From positions 1 to 46,428 of the forward strand of contig NZ_JBFAKK010000028.1 in the NCBI RefSeq assembly GCF_040655735.1: 46,428 bases of DNA, read 5' to 3'. Position numbers and translations under genes: made by a program. The number at the start of each line of letters is the position of its first letter. Within the stretch, counting starts at the first letter, position 1. Under the pieces are notes generated by a model, which was given only the letters and a program-made list of their open reading frames with translations, was not told where the DNA came from and did not search any database. The stretch comes from Phytomonospora sp040655735 (GTDB lineage Bacteria; Actinomycetota; Actinomycetes; Mycobacteriales; Micromonosporaceae). Positions 25,266 through 32,706 of the stretch are shown here, in pieces.

Positions 25266-26077
25266 CCCGCTCGGCACTCCCGAAACTCATCGCGACCGAC
25301 CTCGACGGGACCTTGCTGGGCGCCGACCACGCGTCCTCGCCCCGCACGAAGCGCGCGATGGAGGCCGCCAAGGACCACGGGATCGCGATCGTCGGCATCA
25401 CCGGCCGCGGCCCCCGGCTGCTCGACATCTGCCGGATGGAGGTCCCGCTCGCCGACTACCTCGTCCTCGCGCAGGGCTCCCACATCTACCGCCTCGGCGC
25501 CGAGAGCGCCGACCTTCGCCACGCCGCGCTCCTCCCGGGGCACCGCGTCGAGCGGGTCGTCGCCAAGCTGGAGGACGTGGTCGGGCCGCTGGAGTTGGTC
25601 GTGGAGAACGACGGCGGCCACGACTCGCCGCTGCTCGCCGACCCCGTCCCCACCGACTGGCCGTTCCCGGTCACCCTCACCCACGCCGACCGCGCCGCCT
25701 CGCTGACCGCGCCGGTCGTGAAGGCCTTCGTGCGCAGCCCGATCGTGCACATCGACGTGGTCCTCGACGCCGCCCGGCGGCTCGTCCCCGAGTCGTGGTG
25801 CATGCTCACCGAGGCCGGCATCGGCTACGTCGAGCTGTGCCCGCCCGGGCACGACAAGGGCACCGGCCTGGCCTTCGTGGCGCAGGACCTGGGCCTGTCC
25901 TCCGACGACGTGCTCGTCTTCGGCGACGCCCGCAACGACCTCCCGATGTTCGGCTGGGCCGGGAACTCGGTGGCGATGGCCAACGCGCACCCCGACGTCC
26001 TGGCCGCCGCGCGGGCCCGCACGCTGTCCAATGTGGAGGACGGCGTCGCGGCCTACATCGAGGCCCTGCTCGCCTGA
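25262..26077 (+). CDS. Cof-type HAD-superfamily phosphatase (copy 3)
   Basis: This 271-residue member has motif I IATDLDGTLLG, motif II VGITGRG, Lys in the HDKGTGL region and motif IV VFGDARNDLPMFGWAG. It is more distant from copies 1 and 2 than they are from each other; its cap domain differs. Translation is coupled to copy 2. The pair probably handles two related phosphorylated metabolites (inference). Confidence 0.9.
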   Translation: MTRSALPKLIATDLDGTLLGADHASSPRTKRAMEAAKDHGIAIVGITGRGPRLLDICRMEVPLADYLVLAQGSHIYRLGAESADLRHAALLPGHRVERVVAKLEDVVGPLELVVENDGGHDSPLLADPVPTDWPFPVTLTHADRAASLTAPVVKAFVRSPIVHIDVVLDAARRLVPESWCMLTEAGIGYVELCPPGHDKGTGLAFVAQDLGLSSDDVLVFGDARNDLPMFGWAGNSVAMANAHPDVLAAARARTLSNVEDGVAAYIEALLA

Positions 26078-26118
26078 GGCGCGAACGCTCGTTCCCGATC
26101 CAGCCCCTGGACCGGCCC

Positions 26119-26826
26119 CTAGACCACCGACTCGCGGTCCAGCCAGGACCGCAGCACCCCGCCCTGCTCGGCGAAGCGGCGGCCGAGCTCCTCGCGGGCC
26201 TCCTGCTGCCCGGTCCCCGACTGCACGCAGAAGTCGGCCTCGGCGACGGTCAGCAGCTTCGCGTTGACCAGCCGGATCGCCGACAGTGGACCGTCCGCAC
26301 TCGATGGGATCTCGGCGTCGTCGAGGCCGAGGATCGCCACGACGTTGCCCTCGCCGTCGACGTACTTCTCCTCGTACGCGCCGGGAACGCCGATCCCGCC
26401 GAGCCCGATCGTCAGCGTCCCCCAGTGCGCCAGCTGGCGCCCGAACACGATGCCGTGCGAGGCGACCGTGTTCGACAGCGTCATCACCGTCCGCCCGAGC
26501 CAGTGCGCCGCCACGCCCATCGTGTCGTCGCCATCGAAGCGCTCGCCGATCCCGTACACCTCGACCTCGAACCCGTTGGAGGGCTCGGCGTCGTTCCAGG
26601 TCATGGGATCGGCCAGACCGTCGCTGGCGACCAGCAGCGCGTCGTCGCGACGCGAGATGACGTGCGCCTGGCGCAGCGCCGGCCAGCGCGGGCCGCCCAT
26701 GAAGGACGGGTTGACCAGGTGGCCGATGACGTGCGGGTCCAGTGCTCCCCACGTGTTCCAGACACCGCTGGTGACCTCGTGGGTCGCCGGTCCGTACTGC
26801 TCGTAGATGTCGATCTCGTCACTCAT
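26119..26826 (-). CDS. Unknown protein resembling suppressor-of-fused domain
   Basis: The 235-residue protein has no signal peptide or membrane span. The segment VASDGLADPM followed by GFEVEVYG (about 67-95) recalls the SUFU fold found in bacterial immunity-type proteins, but I am not certain. The start at 26826 is supported by TACCGT seven bases upstream on the minus strand. It stands 34 bases after the end of the alpha/beta hydrolase gene and could be expressed from its own promoter. If it is SUFU-like it may neutralise a toxin or be a general binding protein; no partner is visible. Confidence 0.55.
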   Translation of the reverse strand: MSDEIDIYEQYGPATHEVTSGVWNTWGALDPHVIGHLVNPSFMGGPRWPALRQAHVISRRDDALLVASDGLADPMTWNDAEPSNGFEVEVYGIGERFDGDDTMGVAAHWLGRTVMTLSNTVASHGIVFGRQLAHWGTLTIGLGGIGVPGAYEEKYVDGEGNVVAILGLDDAEIPSSADGPLSAIRLVNAKLLTVAEADFCVQSGTGQQEAREELGRRFAEQGGVLRSWLDRESVV

Positions 26827-26860
26827 CGCAGGCACGGTAGCAAGCGCCCGCACGCCTTCC

Positions 26861-27799
26861 TCAGTCGAAGCGCGCGTCCAGCCAGACGCCGATCTCCTTG
26901 AACAACCGGGCCCGCGCGGCCTCCCCCGACAGCGCGAGGTCGTGCATGCCGTCGGGTATCCGCACGACCGTGACGTCCTCGCCCAGCCGGACCGCGGCCT
27001 TGGCGATCGCGTCGGCGTCGAGGACGGCGTCGCCGGTCATCGCCTCGGGCGTCCAGCCCAGCCGCCGGTAGGTCGTGCCCGCCGAGGCCGCCAGCACCGG
27101 CACCTCGATGTGCAGCCCCCGCCGCAGGCGCGCCTGCGCCCGCACGACCGCGCGCAGCCAGCCCATCCGCACCGGCACGCCCGTCAGCGGCTTCCATTCG
27201 ACGTTGAAGTCCCACTCGCCGTGCGCGCCGGCGTAGATGCTCTGCACGTTCGCCCCGCTCGACGGCAGCGGCACCACCGACAGCGGCGAGAAACGCCCCA
27301 GCGTGCGCGCGATGCCCGAGCCGAGGAAGCGCACCGACCGGGGCGCGTTGAGCGTCAGGAAGGGGCTGTTGAACACCAGCGCGTCGACCAGCCCGCGCCC
27401 CCGCGTGTCCTCGGCCCACAGCGCGACGGCGAGCGCGCCGGTCGAGTGGGCGTTGATGAGGAGTTTGCCGTGTGTGCGGTGGATGCGGGTGACGGCCTCG
27501 GTGAGTTCGGGGAAGTAGTCGCTGATCTCGCCGACGAGGTAGGGGGTGTGGCCGGGGCGGATGCTGCGGCCGCTCTTGCGCATGTCGAGGGCGTAGAAGG
27601 CGTAGCCGCGGTCGCGGTAGAAGTCGGCGACGTGGGGGTGGAAGAAGTAGTCGGAGAATCCGTGCACGTAGAGGACGGCCGGGCCGTCGGGCGGGTTGTC
27701 GCAGCGTTCGACGAGCGTGGCGACCACGTCCCCTTCGCGGTCGGTGCCGAGGGGGATCGTCTCGAAGCGGTAGGCGTCGCCGAGGTGATCTGTTTCCAC
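26861..27799 (-). CDS. Alpha/beta hydrolase (serine hydrolase, Hydrolase_4 type)
   Basis: This 312-residue protein shows the oxyanion HGF (46-48), a nucleophile elbow NAHSTGA with Ser119 (first position Ala-His rather than Gly), and a C-terminal His in PDGMHDLAL. The insert between strands 6 and 7 resembles monoacylglycerol lipase-like caps. No signal peptide is seen, so it is cytoplasmic. The GTG start at 27799 is ten bases from the palindrome CTACCG-CT-CGGTAG at 27809-27822, which probably controls it. Confidence 0.85.
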   Translation of the reverse strand: METDHLGDAYRFETIPLGTDREGDVVATLVERCDNPPDGPAVLYVHGFSDYFFHPHVADFYRDRGYAFYALDMRKSGRSIRPGHTPYLVGEISDYFPELTEAVTRIHRTHGKLLINAHSTGALAVALWAEDTRGRGLVDALVFNSPFLTLNAPRSVRFLGSGIARTLGRFSPLSVVPLPSSGANVQSIYAGAHGEWDFNVEWKPLTGVPVRMGWLRAVVRAQARLRRGLHIEVPVLAASAGTTYRRLGWTPEAMTGDAVLDADAIAKAAVRLGEDVTVVRIPDGMHDLALSGEAARARLFKEIGVWLDARFD

Positions 27800-27808
27800 C
27801 CGTCATTT

Positions 27809-27822
27809 CTACCGCTCGGTAG
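27809..27822. promoter_or_regulatory. Palindromic operator upstream of hydrolase
   Basis: CTACCG (27809-27814) and CGGTAG (27817-27822) are perfect arms around CT. The ACCG/CGGT core is typical of TetR-family operators. It lies 10-23 bases upstream of the hydrolase start codon, over the expected transcription start. No TetR gene is in the window. Confidence 0.5.
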
Positions 27823-27878
27823 GGCTCTTCGGCGCCCGATCGGGCGTGCCGAGTGGCACATCCCTTGCGCGGGCGGGT

Positions 27879-28715
27879 TCAGGAGGCGCGCAGGTGGTCG
27901 AGGACGAGGGGGTCGACGCGGCCGGGGACGAGGCGTTCTTCGAGGTTCTCGACGCCGGCCCAGTCCGACAGCGCGCGGTCGAGTCCCTCGGGTGTGGCCG
28001 GGCCGTGGTGTCCGGCCTTGGCGAGGAGTTCGCGGACTTCGGCGGCGAGTTCGCCGTCGAGGTCGAGGAGGGTGTCGGGGTCCGGGGTGCCGAACAGGAG
28101 CCGGTGGATGCCGAGGAGGCGGCCGAGTTCGCCGACGGGGTCGGTGTGGTCGTCGACGCGCAGGTCGACGGCGACGTCGCTGGTGCCGCCGTAGCCGAGG
28201 CCTTTGCCGACGACGTGGACGGCGGCGCTCTGGCGGCCGCGGCGGTCGCCGCCGGCCTGGTCGCCGGCGTGGAGGGCGGCGAGGAGGCGTTCGGGGAAGG
28301 GCATGGCCTCGCCGTCGCGCCAGGCGGCGGCGATGGCGTCGACGACCTCGGGTCCGGTGAGGATGTTGCCCTGGGCGGCGAAGTCCTCGCCGGCGATCCC
28401 GCCGGCCCAGTCCATGCACTCCTCGCCGGTGAAGGTCGCGGCGGGCCCATGGGCGCCGACGACGCCGAGCTGGCGTTGCGCGCGGCCGGCGTCGGCGATG
28501 GTGAGGGCGGCGACGACGTCGGCGGGGGCGGTGCCGGTCTGGAGCATGGCGATGCCCTGGGGGCGGTAGGCGAGGTTGGCGAAGGCCTGCGTGGCCAGCG
28601 CGCCGACCTCGGCGCGCGCCTCGGCGACGACGGCGCCGGCGGCGAGGAACTTGCTGGCCACGGCGACGCCGTGCATGGTGCCGTCGGCCGAGCGGGCCAC
28701 GATCGAGAAGGTCAT
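27879..28715 (-). CDS. DUF1028 family protein (Ntn-hydrolase-like)
   Basis: The 278-residue protein begins MTFSIVARSADG, the DUF1028 hallmark, and continues with VAVASKFLAAGAVV, a segment around TGEECMDWAGG and GNILTGPEVVDA. DUF1028 proteins share the Ntn-hydrolase fold and are often linked to peptidoglycan or amide metabolism, though activities are largely unproven. The C-terminal part (about 205-275) is a peptidoglycan-binding-like helical region with LLAKAGHHG. TAACCT lies seven bases before the ATG on the minus strand, in the leaderless arrangement. Confidence 0.88.
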   Translation of the reverse strand: MTFSIVARSADGTMHGVAVASKFLAAGAVVAEARAEVGALATQAFANLAYRPQGIAMLQTGTAPADVVAALTIADAGRAQRQLGVVGAHGPAATFTGEECMDWAGGIAGEDFAAQGNILTGPEVVDAIAAAWRDGEAMPFPERLLAALHAGDQAGGDRRGRQSAAVHVVGKGLGYGGTSDVAVDLRVDDHTDPVGELGRLLGIHRLLFGTPDPDTLLDLDGELAAEVRELLAKAGHHGPATPEGLDRALSDWAGVENLEERLVPGRVDPLVLDHLRAS

Positions 28716-28770
28716 GGGTGCGAGGTTAGGGTCTGCGCCCGGCGCTCGCCAAGGTGGTGAGGTCACCGAA

Positions 28771-28796
28771 AAGGGCCGGGCGCGCGCCCGGCCCTT
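28771..28796 (-). terminator. Intrinsic terminator of the bpa transcript
   Basis: AAGGGCCGGG (28771-28780) and CCCGGCCCTT (28787-28796) form a ten-base stem with a six-base loop. Read on the minus strand, the stem ends in a TTTT run and begins 11 bases after the bpa stop codon. Confidence 0.8.
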
Positions 28797-28807
28797 CGTG
28801 GAGTCGT

Positions 28808-29440
28808 CTACAGGTACTGCCCGTGGCCGGGTTCGTCCTCGTCGTCGTCGCCCTTGCCGGCCGCCTGGAGGGCGGCCTGGAGGCCGGGGATCTGGCCGGC
28901 GCCGACGGGTCCGCCGGGCAGGGCGGGCATGGTGCGCCGCATCTGCTCCAGCTGCACGCGCGCGGCCATCTGCTGGGCGACGAGCGCGGCCTGGATGCCG
29001 TGGAAGAGTCCTTCGAGCCAGCCGACGAGCTGGGCCTGCGCGATGCGCAGTTCCGACTCGCTGGGCACCTCCTCGTCGAAGGGGAGGGACAGGCGCTCCA
29101 GTTCGTCGCGCAGCTCGGGCGCGAGGCCGTCTTCGAGTTCGGCGATGGACTTGCGGTGGATCTCCTTGAGGCGGCGGCGGCCGGCGTCGTCGAGCGGCGC
29201 GGCGCGGACCTCTTCGAGGAGCTGCTTGATCATGCTGCCGACGCGCATGACCTTCGCGGGCTGCTCGACGAGCTTGGCCGGGTCCTCGCGGTCGTCGGGG
29301 TCCTCCTCGTGGCCGCCGACCTCGACGGTGCCCACGGGCTGCCCGTCGGGTCCCACGACCACGACGGTGCGGGGCTTGTCCGCGTCGTCGCGCTTGTCGT
29401 CCCCGTTGCCGTCCTGGGCGGTTGCGTCAATGTCGGTCAT
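28808..29440 (-). CDS. Bacterial proteasome activator Bpa (PafE)
   Basis: The 210-residue protein matches Bpa: a disordered acidic N-terminus (about 1-55), a four-helix core (about 60-175) with LVEQPAKVMRVGSMIKQLL and LVGWLEGLFHGIQAAL, and the diagnostic C-terminal GQYL that inserts into the 20S proteasome alpha ring. Bpa forms a dodecameric ATP-independent ring that opens the gate for unfolded substrates. It implies a 20S proteasome elsewhere in the genome. It follows an enoyl-CoA hydratase-like gene by 19 bases with GGGAGAG as ribosome site, so the two share a transcript. Confidence 0.95.
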   Translation of the reverse strand: MTDIDATAQDGNGDDKRDDADKPRTVVVVGPDGQPVGTVEVGGHEEDPDDREDPAKLVEQPAKVMRVGSMIKQLLEEVRAAPLDDAGRRRLKEIHRKSIAELEDGLAPELRDELERLSLPFDEEVPSESELRIAQAQLVGWLEGLFHGIQAALVAQQMAARVQLEQMRRTMPALPGGPVGAGQIPGLQAALQAAGKGDDDEDEPGHGQYL

Positions 29441-29459
29441 GGCTACCAGTCTCTCCCTG

Positions 29460-30254
29460 TCAACGGAACCGGCCGAAATCAGGTCGGCGCTTCTCGTTGA
29501 ACGCCGCCGCTCCCTCCGCGGCCTCGGCCGTGCGGCCGAAGACGTCCAGCCCGTCGAACGCCAGGTGGGACAGGCCGCCAAGATGGTCGGTGTCGGCGTT
29601 GAACGAGTGTTTGAGGAAGCGTAGCGCGGTCGGTGAGAGCGCATTGATCTTCGCGGCCCACTCCCGCGTCGTGTCGGCCAGCGCGTCGGCGGGGACCACC
29701 TCGTTCACCAAGCCCCAGTTCAGCGCGGTGCGCGCGTCGATGAGCTCGCACAGGAACCACAGCTGGCGCGCCCGCTTCTCGCCGATCACGCGGGCGAGGT
29801 AGGCCGAACCGAAACCGGCGTCGAAGCTGCCCACCCTCGGCCCGGACTGGCCGAACCGGGCGTGCTCGGCGGCCAGGGTGAGGTCGGCGAGGACGTGCAG
29901 GACGTGCCCGCCGCCGACGGCCACGCCGTTGACGGCGGCGATGACGGGCTTGGGCACGTCGCGGATGATCCGGTGCAGGCGCTCGATCTCGAAGGTGCCC
30001 CACTCGGTCTCGCCGTAGGAGCCGGTCTCGGCGCGCTCCTTGACGTCGCCGCCGGCGCAGAAGGCGCGCTCGCCGGCGCCGGTGATGACGATGACGCCGA
30101 CGGACTTGTCGGCCCAGGCGTGTTTGAAGGCGCTGATCAGCTCATCGACGGTCCGGCCCCGAAAGGAGTTCATCCGCTCGGGTCGGTCGATGGTCACGGT
30201 GGCGGTGGCCTCGGCGACCTCGTAGCGGACGTCGGTGAATTCGTCTGTCTGCAT
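29460..30254 (-). CDS. Crotonase-family protein, MenB/BadI-like
   Basis: The 264-residue enzyme has crotonase-fold signatures: oxyanion segment GERAFCAGGDVKERAE (about 70-85) and AAVNGVAVGGGHVL (about 115-128). The stretches RPERMNSFRGRTVDEL, GSFDAGFGSAYLARVIGEK and WFLCELIDARTALNWGLVN are closest to dihydroxynaphthoyl-CoA synthase (MenB) and 2-ketocyclohexanecarboxyl-CoA hydrolase (BadI), rather than to plain enoyl-CoA hydratases. No other menaquinone or ring-cleavage gene is nearby, so the substrate is open. Its start is 70 bases from that of the divergent MerR gene, whose operator lies between. Confidence 0.85.
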   Translation of the reverse strand: MQTDEFTDVRYEVAEATATVTIDRPERMNSFRGRTVDELISAFKHAWADKSVGVIVITGAGERAFCAGGDVKERAETGSYGETEWGTFEIERLHRIIRDVPKPVIAAVNGVAVGGGHVLHVLADLTLAAEHARFGQSGPRVGSFDAGFGSAYLARVIGEKRARQLWFLCELIDARTALNWGLVNEVVPADALADTTREWAAKINALSPTALRFLKHSFNADTDHLGGLSHLAFDGLDVFGRTAEAAEGAAAFNEKRRPDFGRFR

Positions 30255-30287
30255 GGTTGCCCACGATAGGGCTTTCGGGGCGTGAAG

Positions 30288-30318
30288 TGGACCCTTCCAC
30301 GGTGGGAGGGTCCAGGCT
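30288..30318 (+). promoter_or_regulatory. MerR-type promoter with 19-bp spacer and long palindrome
   Basis: A -35 TGGACC (30288-30293) and a -10 CAGGCT (30313-30318) are 19 bases apart, the lengthened spacing used by MerR activators. Between and across them runs a 27-base palindrome: TGGACCCTTCCAC (30288-30300), a central G and GTGGGAGGGTCCA (30302-30314), with one mismatch. The -10 ends six bases before the merR ATG, implying a leaderless, autoregulated transcript. Confidence 0.88.
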
Positions 30319-30324
30319 GGTGGC

Positions 30325-31089
30325 ATGCGCGACGAACTACTGACCATCGGCCGCTTCGCGCGGCTGTGCCGGCTGTCGGTGAAGCAGCTGCGGCACTACG
30401 ACGAGCTGGGGCTGCTGACACCCGCGCACGTCGACCCGCACAGCGGCTACCGGAACTACTCGCGGGCGCAGGCGCGCGACGCGCTGACGATCGCGCTGCT
30501 GCGCGACGCCGACGTGCCGCTGCCGGCGATCGCCGAGATCGTGCGCTCGGCGGCCGCGGAGCGCTCGGCGCTGCTGCGGGCCGAGGGCGAGCGCCTGGCG
30601 GCGCGGATCGAGCGGGACCGGGAGCGGTTGCGGCTGCTGGAGCGGCTGGCGCTGGACGCGCCCTACGACGTGTCGCGGACGGTCGCACCGGCGTTGGCGC
30701 TGATGAGCGTCGAGGACGTGTGCGATCCCGACGGGATCGGCGAGGCGGCCGGTGCGCTGGTCGGGCGGCTGCTGTCGGCGGCTGAGGGGTGGCGTCCTCC
30801 GGTGGTCGGGTTGTTCCCGCTGGACGTGCGCGAGGGTATGCGCGTGGCGGTCGGCGTCGAGGCGCTGTCGCCGAATCTGCGTCTGCCCGAGACCGACGCG
30901 GTCACCACGCGGCATCACGGTCCGTACGCGGAGCTGCCGCTGGCGTATCACGCGCTGCTGTCGTGGATCGGCGACCGGGGGCTGGCCCCCAGGGCGCCGG
31001 TGCGCGAGTTGTACCTGGTCGCGCCCGGTGAGGCGGGGCCGGAGGAACTGATCACCGACATCGTCATCCCCGTGGAGGAACCGAAGTGA
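30325..31089 (+). CDS. MerR-family regulator with GyrI-like effector domain
   Basis: The 254-residue protein has an N-terminal MerR winged HTH (LTIGRFARLCRLSVKQLRHY, then GYRNYSRAQ), a dimerisation coiled coil (about 75-115) and a C-terminal GyrI/BmrR-like ligand domain (about 155-250). This is the architecture of multidrug-sensing activators such as BmrR, which bind lipophilic cations. Its stop overlaps the start of the GyrI-like gene (GTGA). The promoter at 30288-30318 is the expected target. Confidence 0.92.
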   Translation: MRDELLTIGRFARLCRLSVKQLRHYDELGLLTPAHVDPHSGYRNYSRAQARDALTIALLRDADVPLPAIAEIVRSAAAERSALLRAEGERLAARIERDRERLRLLERLALDAPYDVSRTVAPALALMSVEDVCDPDGIGEAAGALVGRLLSAAEGWRPPVVGLFPLDVREGMRVAVGVEALSPNLRLPETDAVTTRHHGPYAELPLAYHALLSWIGDRGLAPRAPVRELYLVAPGEAGPEELITDIVIPVEEPK

Positions 31090-31667
31090 AGCTCGACCTG
31101 AAGCGCGCCAACCGGCCGCTGTACGACGCGAACCGCGAGCCGGCGCTGGTGGCGGCGCCGCCGTTGCCGTATCTGATGGCCGACGGGGTCGGCGACCCCG
31201 ACGGTGAGACCTACCGCGCCGCCGTCGAGGGCCTCTACCGGACGTCCTATGCCGTGCGCGCGGCGCTCAAGTCCGGGGTGGAGTACTCGGTGATGCCGTT
31301 GCAGGGCCGCTGGCACGGGGAGGGTTTCGATCCGGACCGGTCGTCGTGGCGGTGGACGATGATGATCCTCCAGCCGCCGCAGGCCACGCCGGAGCTGGTG
31401 GCGGCGGCTCTCGGCACCGTCGGCGCGAAGCATCCGGGCACGTCGCCTCCGCGTTTCGAGGTCTTCGACGAGGGCGAGTGCGCGCAGGTGCTGCACATCG
31501 GGCCCTACGCCGACGAGGTGCCCACGCGTGACCGGCTGATGAAGTTCGTCGCCGAGCAGGGCCGGGTGCTGCGGGGGTCGCACCACGAGATCTACCTGTC
31601 GGATCCGCGGCGGGCGGCGCCGGAGAAGCTGAAGACGATCCTGCGGTATCCGGTGGCATCGGGCTAG
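31086..31667 (+). CDS. GyrI-like small-molecule-binding protein
   Basis: The 193-residue product is a stand-alone GyrI-like domain protein (SbmC/DUF4256-like group): GVGDPDGETYRAAVEGLYRTSYAVR near the N-terminus, QGRWHGEGF and VLHIGPYADEVPT followed by HHEIYLSDPRRAAPEKLKT at the end. Such proteins bind or hydrolyse cytotoxic small molecules and can protect DNA gyrase. The GTG start overlaps the merR stop, so it is the first target of that regulator. It likely sequesters or degrades the ligand that the MerR protein senses (inference). Confidence 0.87.
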   Translation: MKLDLKRANRPLYDANREPALVAAPPLPYLMADGVGDPDGETYRAAVEGLYRTSYAVRAALKSGVEYSVMPLQGRWHGEGFDPDRSSWRWTMMILQPPQATPELVAAALGTVGAKHPGTSPPRFEVFDEGECAQVLHIGPYADEVPTRDRLMKFVAEQGRVLRGSHHEIYLSDPRRAAPEKLKTILRYPVASG

Positions 31668-31703
31668 CCGCAGCGGGACCGGGCCGCTGGTAAGACTGTG
31701 CAC

Positions 31704-32624
31704 ATGTCTCAGGCTCTGGTGTTCAGCGAGTACGGCGGTCCCGAGGTCCTGCGGGTCGTCGACGTCCCGGTCCCCGCGCCGGGCCCCGGTGAGGTGCGGG
31801 TCCGGGTGCGGGCGGCCGGTGCGCAGCCGTTCGACAACCTGTTTCGGGGTGGGGGTGCGCGGGAGTGGGCGCCGGCGAGCTTCGACCGGGGCGGCGGGCC
31901 GCAGCGGCTGGGGAACGAGGCCGCCGGTGTCGTCGACGCCGTCGGGGAGGGGGCCGGGCGTTTCGCGGTCGGCGACGAGGTGCTGGGCTGGTGCAACGGG
32001 GCCTTCGCCGAGTACGTGGCGGTGCCCGAGGGGCATCTGGCGCGCAAGCCCGCCGGGATGCCGTGGGCGGAGGCGGGGGCGCTGACCGCGTCGGGGCAGA
32101 CCGCGCACACCGCGCTGAGCGACCTGGACGTGAAGCCCGGGGAGACGCTGCTGGTGCACGCGGCGGCCGGAGGCGTGGGGAGTTACGCGGTGCAGATCGC
32201 GGTGGCGTGGGGCGCGCGGGTCGTCGGGACGGCGAGCGCGCGCAACCACGAGTACCTGCGTTCGCTGGGGGCGACGCCGGTCGCCTACGGGCCGGGGCTG
32301 GCCGAGCGGGTCGGGGAGGTCGCCGAGCGCGTGGACGTGTCCTTCGACGCCGTGGCGACCGGCGAGTCGCTGCGGGTGGGGGCGGCGCTGGCGCCGGGGA
32401 GGGCGGGGACGGTCGCGTCGAACCCGCTTGCCGGAGAGCTGGGTGTGCGGCAGCTGGGGACGGTGCGGACGCCGGAGCGGCTGGAGGACCTCGTCGCGCT
32501 GTACGCGGCGGGGAAGCTGCGGGTGGAGGTCGCGGGGACGTTCCCGCTGACGCGGGCGGCCGAGGCGATGCGCGAGCTCGCCGCGGGGCACGTGCGGGGG
32601 AAGGTGGTGCTGACGCCGGGCTAG
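31704..32624 (+). CDS. Zinc-independent quinone oxidoreductase (MDR superfamily)
   Basis: This 306-residue medium-chain dehydrogenase/reductase has the GroES-like N-terminal domain (EVRVRVRAAGAQPFDNL; GNEAAGVVDAVGEG) and a Rossmann domain with VHAAAGGVGSYAVQIA (about 150-165). The catalytic and structural zinc Cys clusters are missing, as expected for quinone oxidoreductases, which reduce quinones or enones with NADPH. I prefer ATG 31704 to GTG 31698 because the domain begins right there and a near-consensus TAAGAC lies seven bases upstream. It could join the MerR module functionally but has its own spacing of 36 bases. Confidence 0.88.
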   Translation: MSQALVFSEYGGPEVLRVVDVPVPAPGPGEVRVRVRAAGAQPFDNLFRGGGAREWAPASFDRGGGPQRLGNEAAGVVDAVGEGAGRFAVGDEVLGWCNGAFAEYVAVPEGHLARKPAGMPWAEAGALTASGQTAHTALSDLDVKPGETLLVHAAAGGVGSYAVQIAVAWGARVVGTASARNHEYLRSLGATPVAYGPGLAERVGEVAERVDVSFDAVATGESLRVGAALAPGRAGTVASNPLAGELGVRQLGTVRTPERLEDLVALYAAGKLRVEVAGTFPLTRAAEAMRELAAGHVRGKVVLTPG

Positions 32625-32667
32625 GCCCGGTACCCCTCAGTGCAGGCGTGACAAGACGTCGGGGACC

Positions 32668-32687
32668 CGGCACCGGAGGAGGTGCCG
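32668..32687. terminator. Hairpin between convergent genes
   Basis: CGGCACC (32668-32674) pairs with GGTGCCG (32681-32687). It lies between the quinone oxidoreductase and the end of the convergent FGE gene and may terminate one or both. No T-run follows. Confidence 0.4.
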
Positions 32688-32706
32688 CAGCCCGATCCCA
32701 TGCCTC

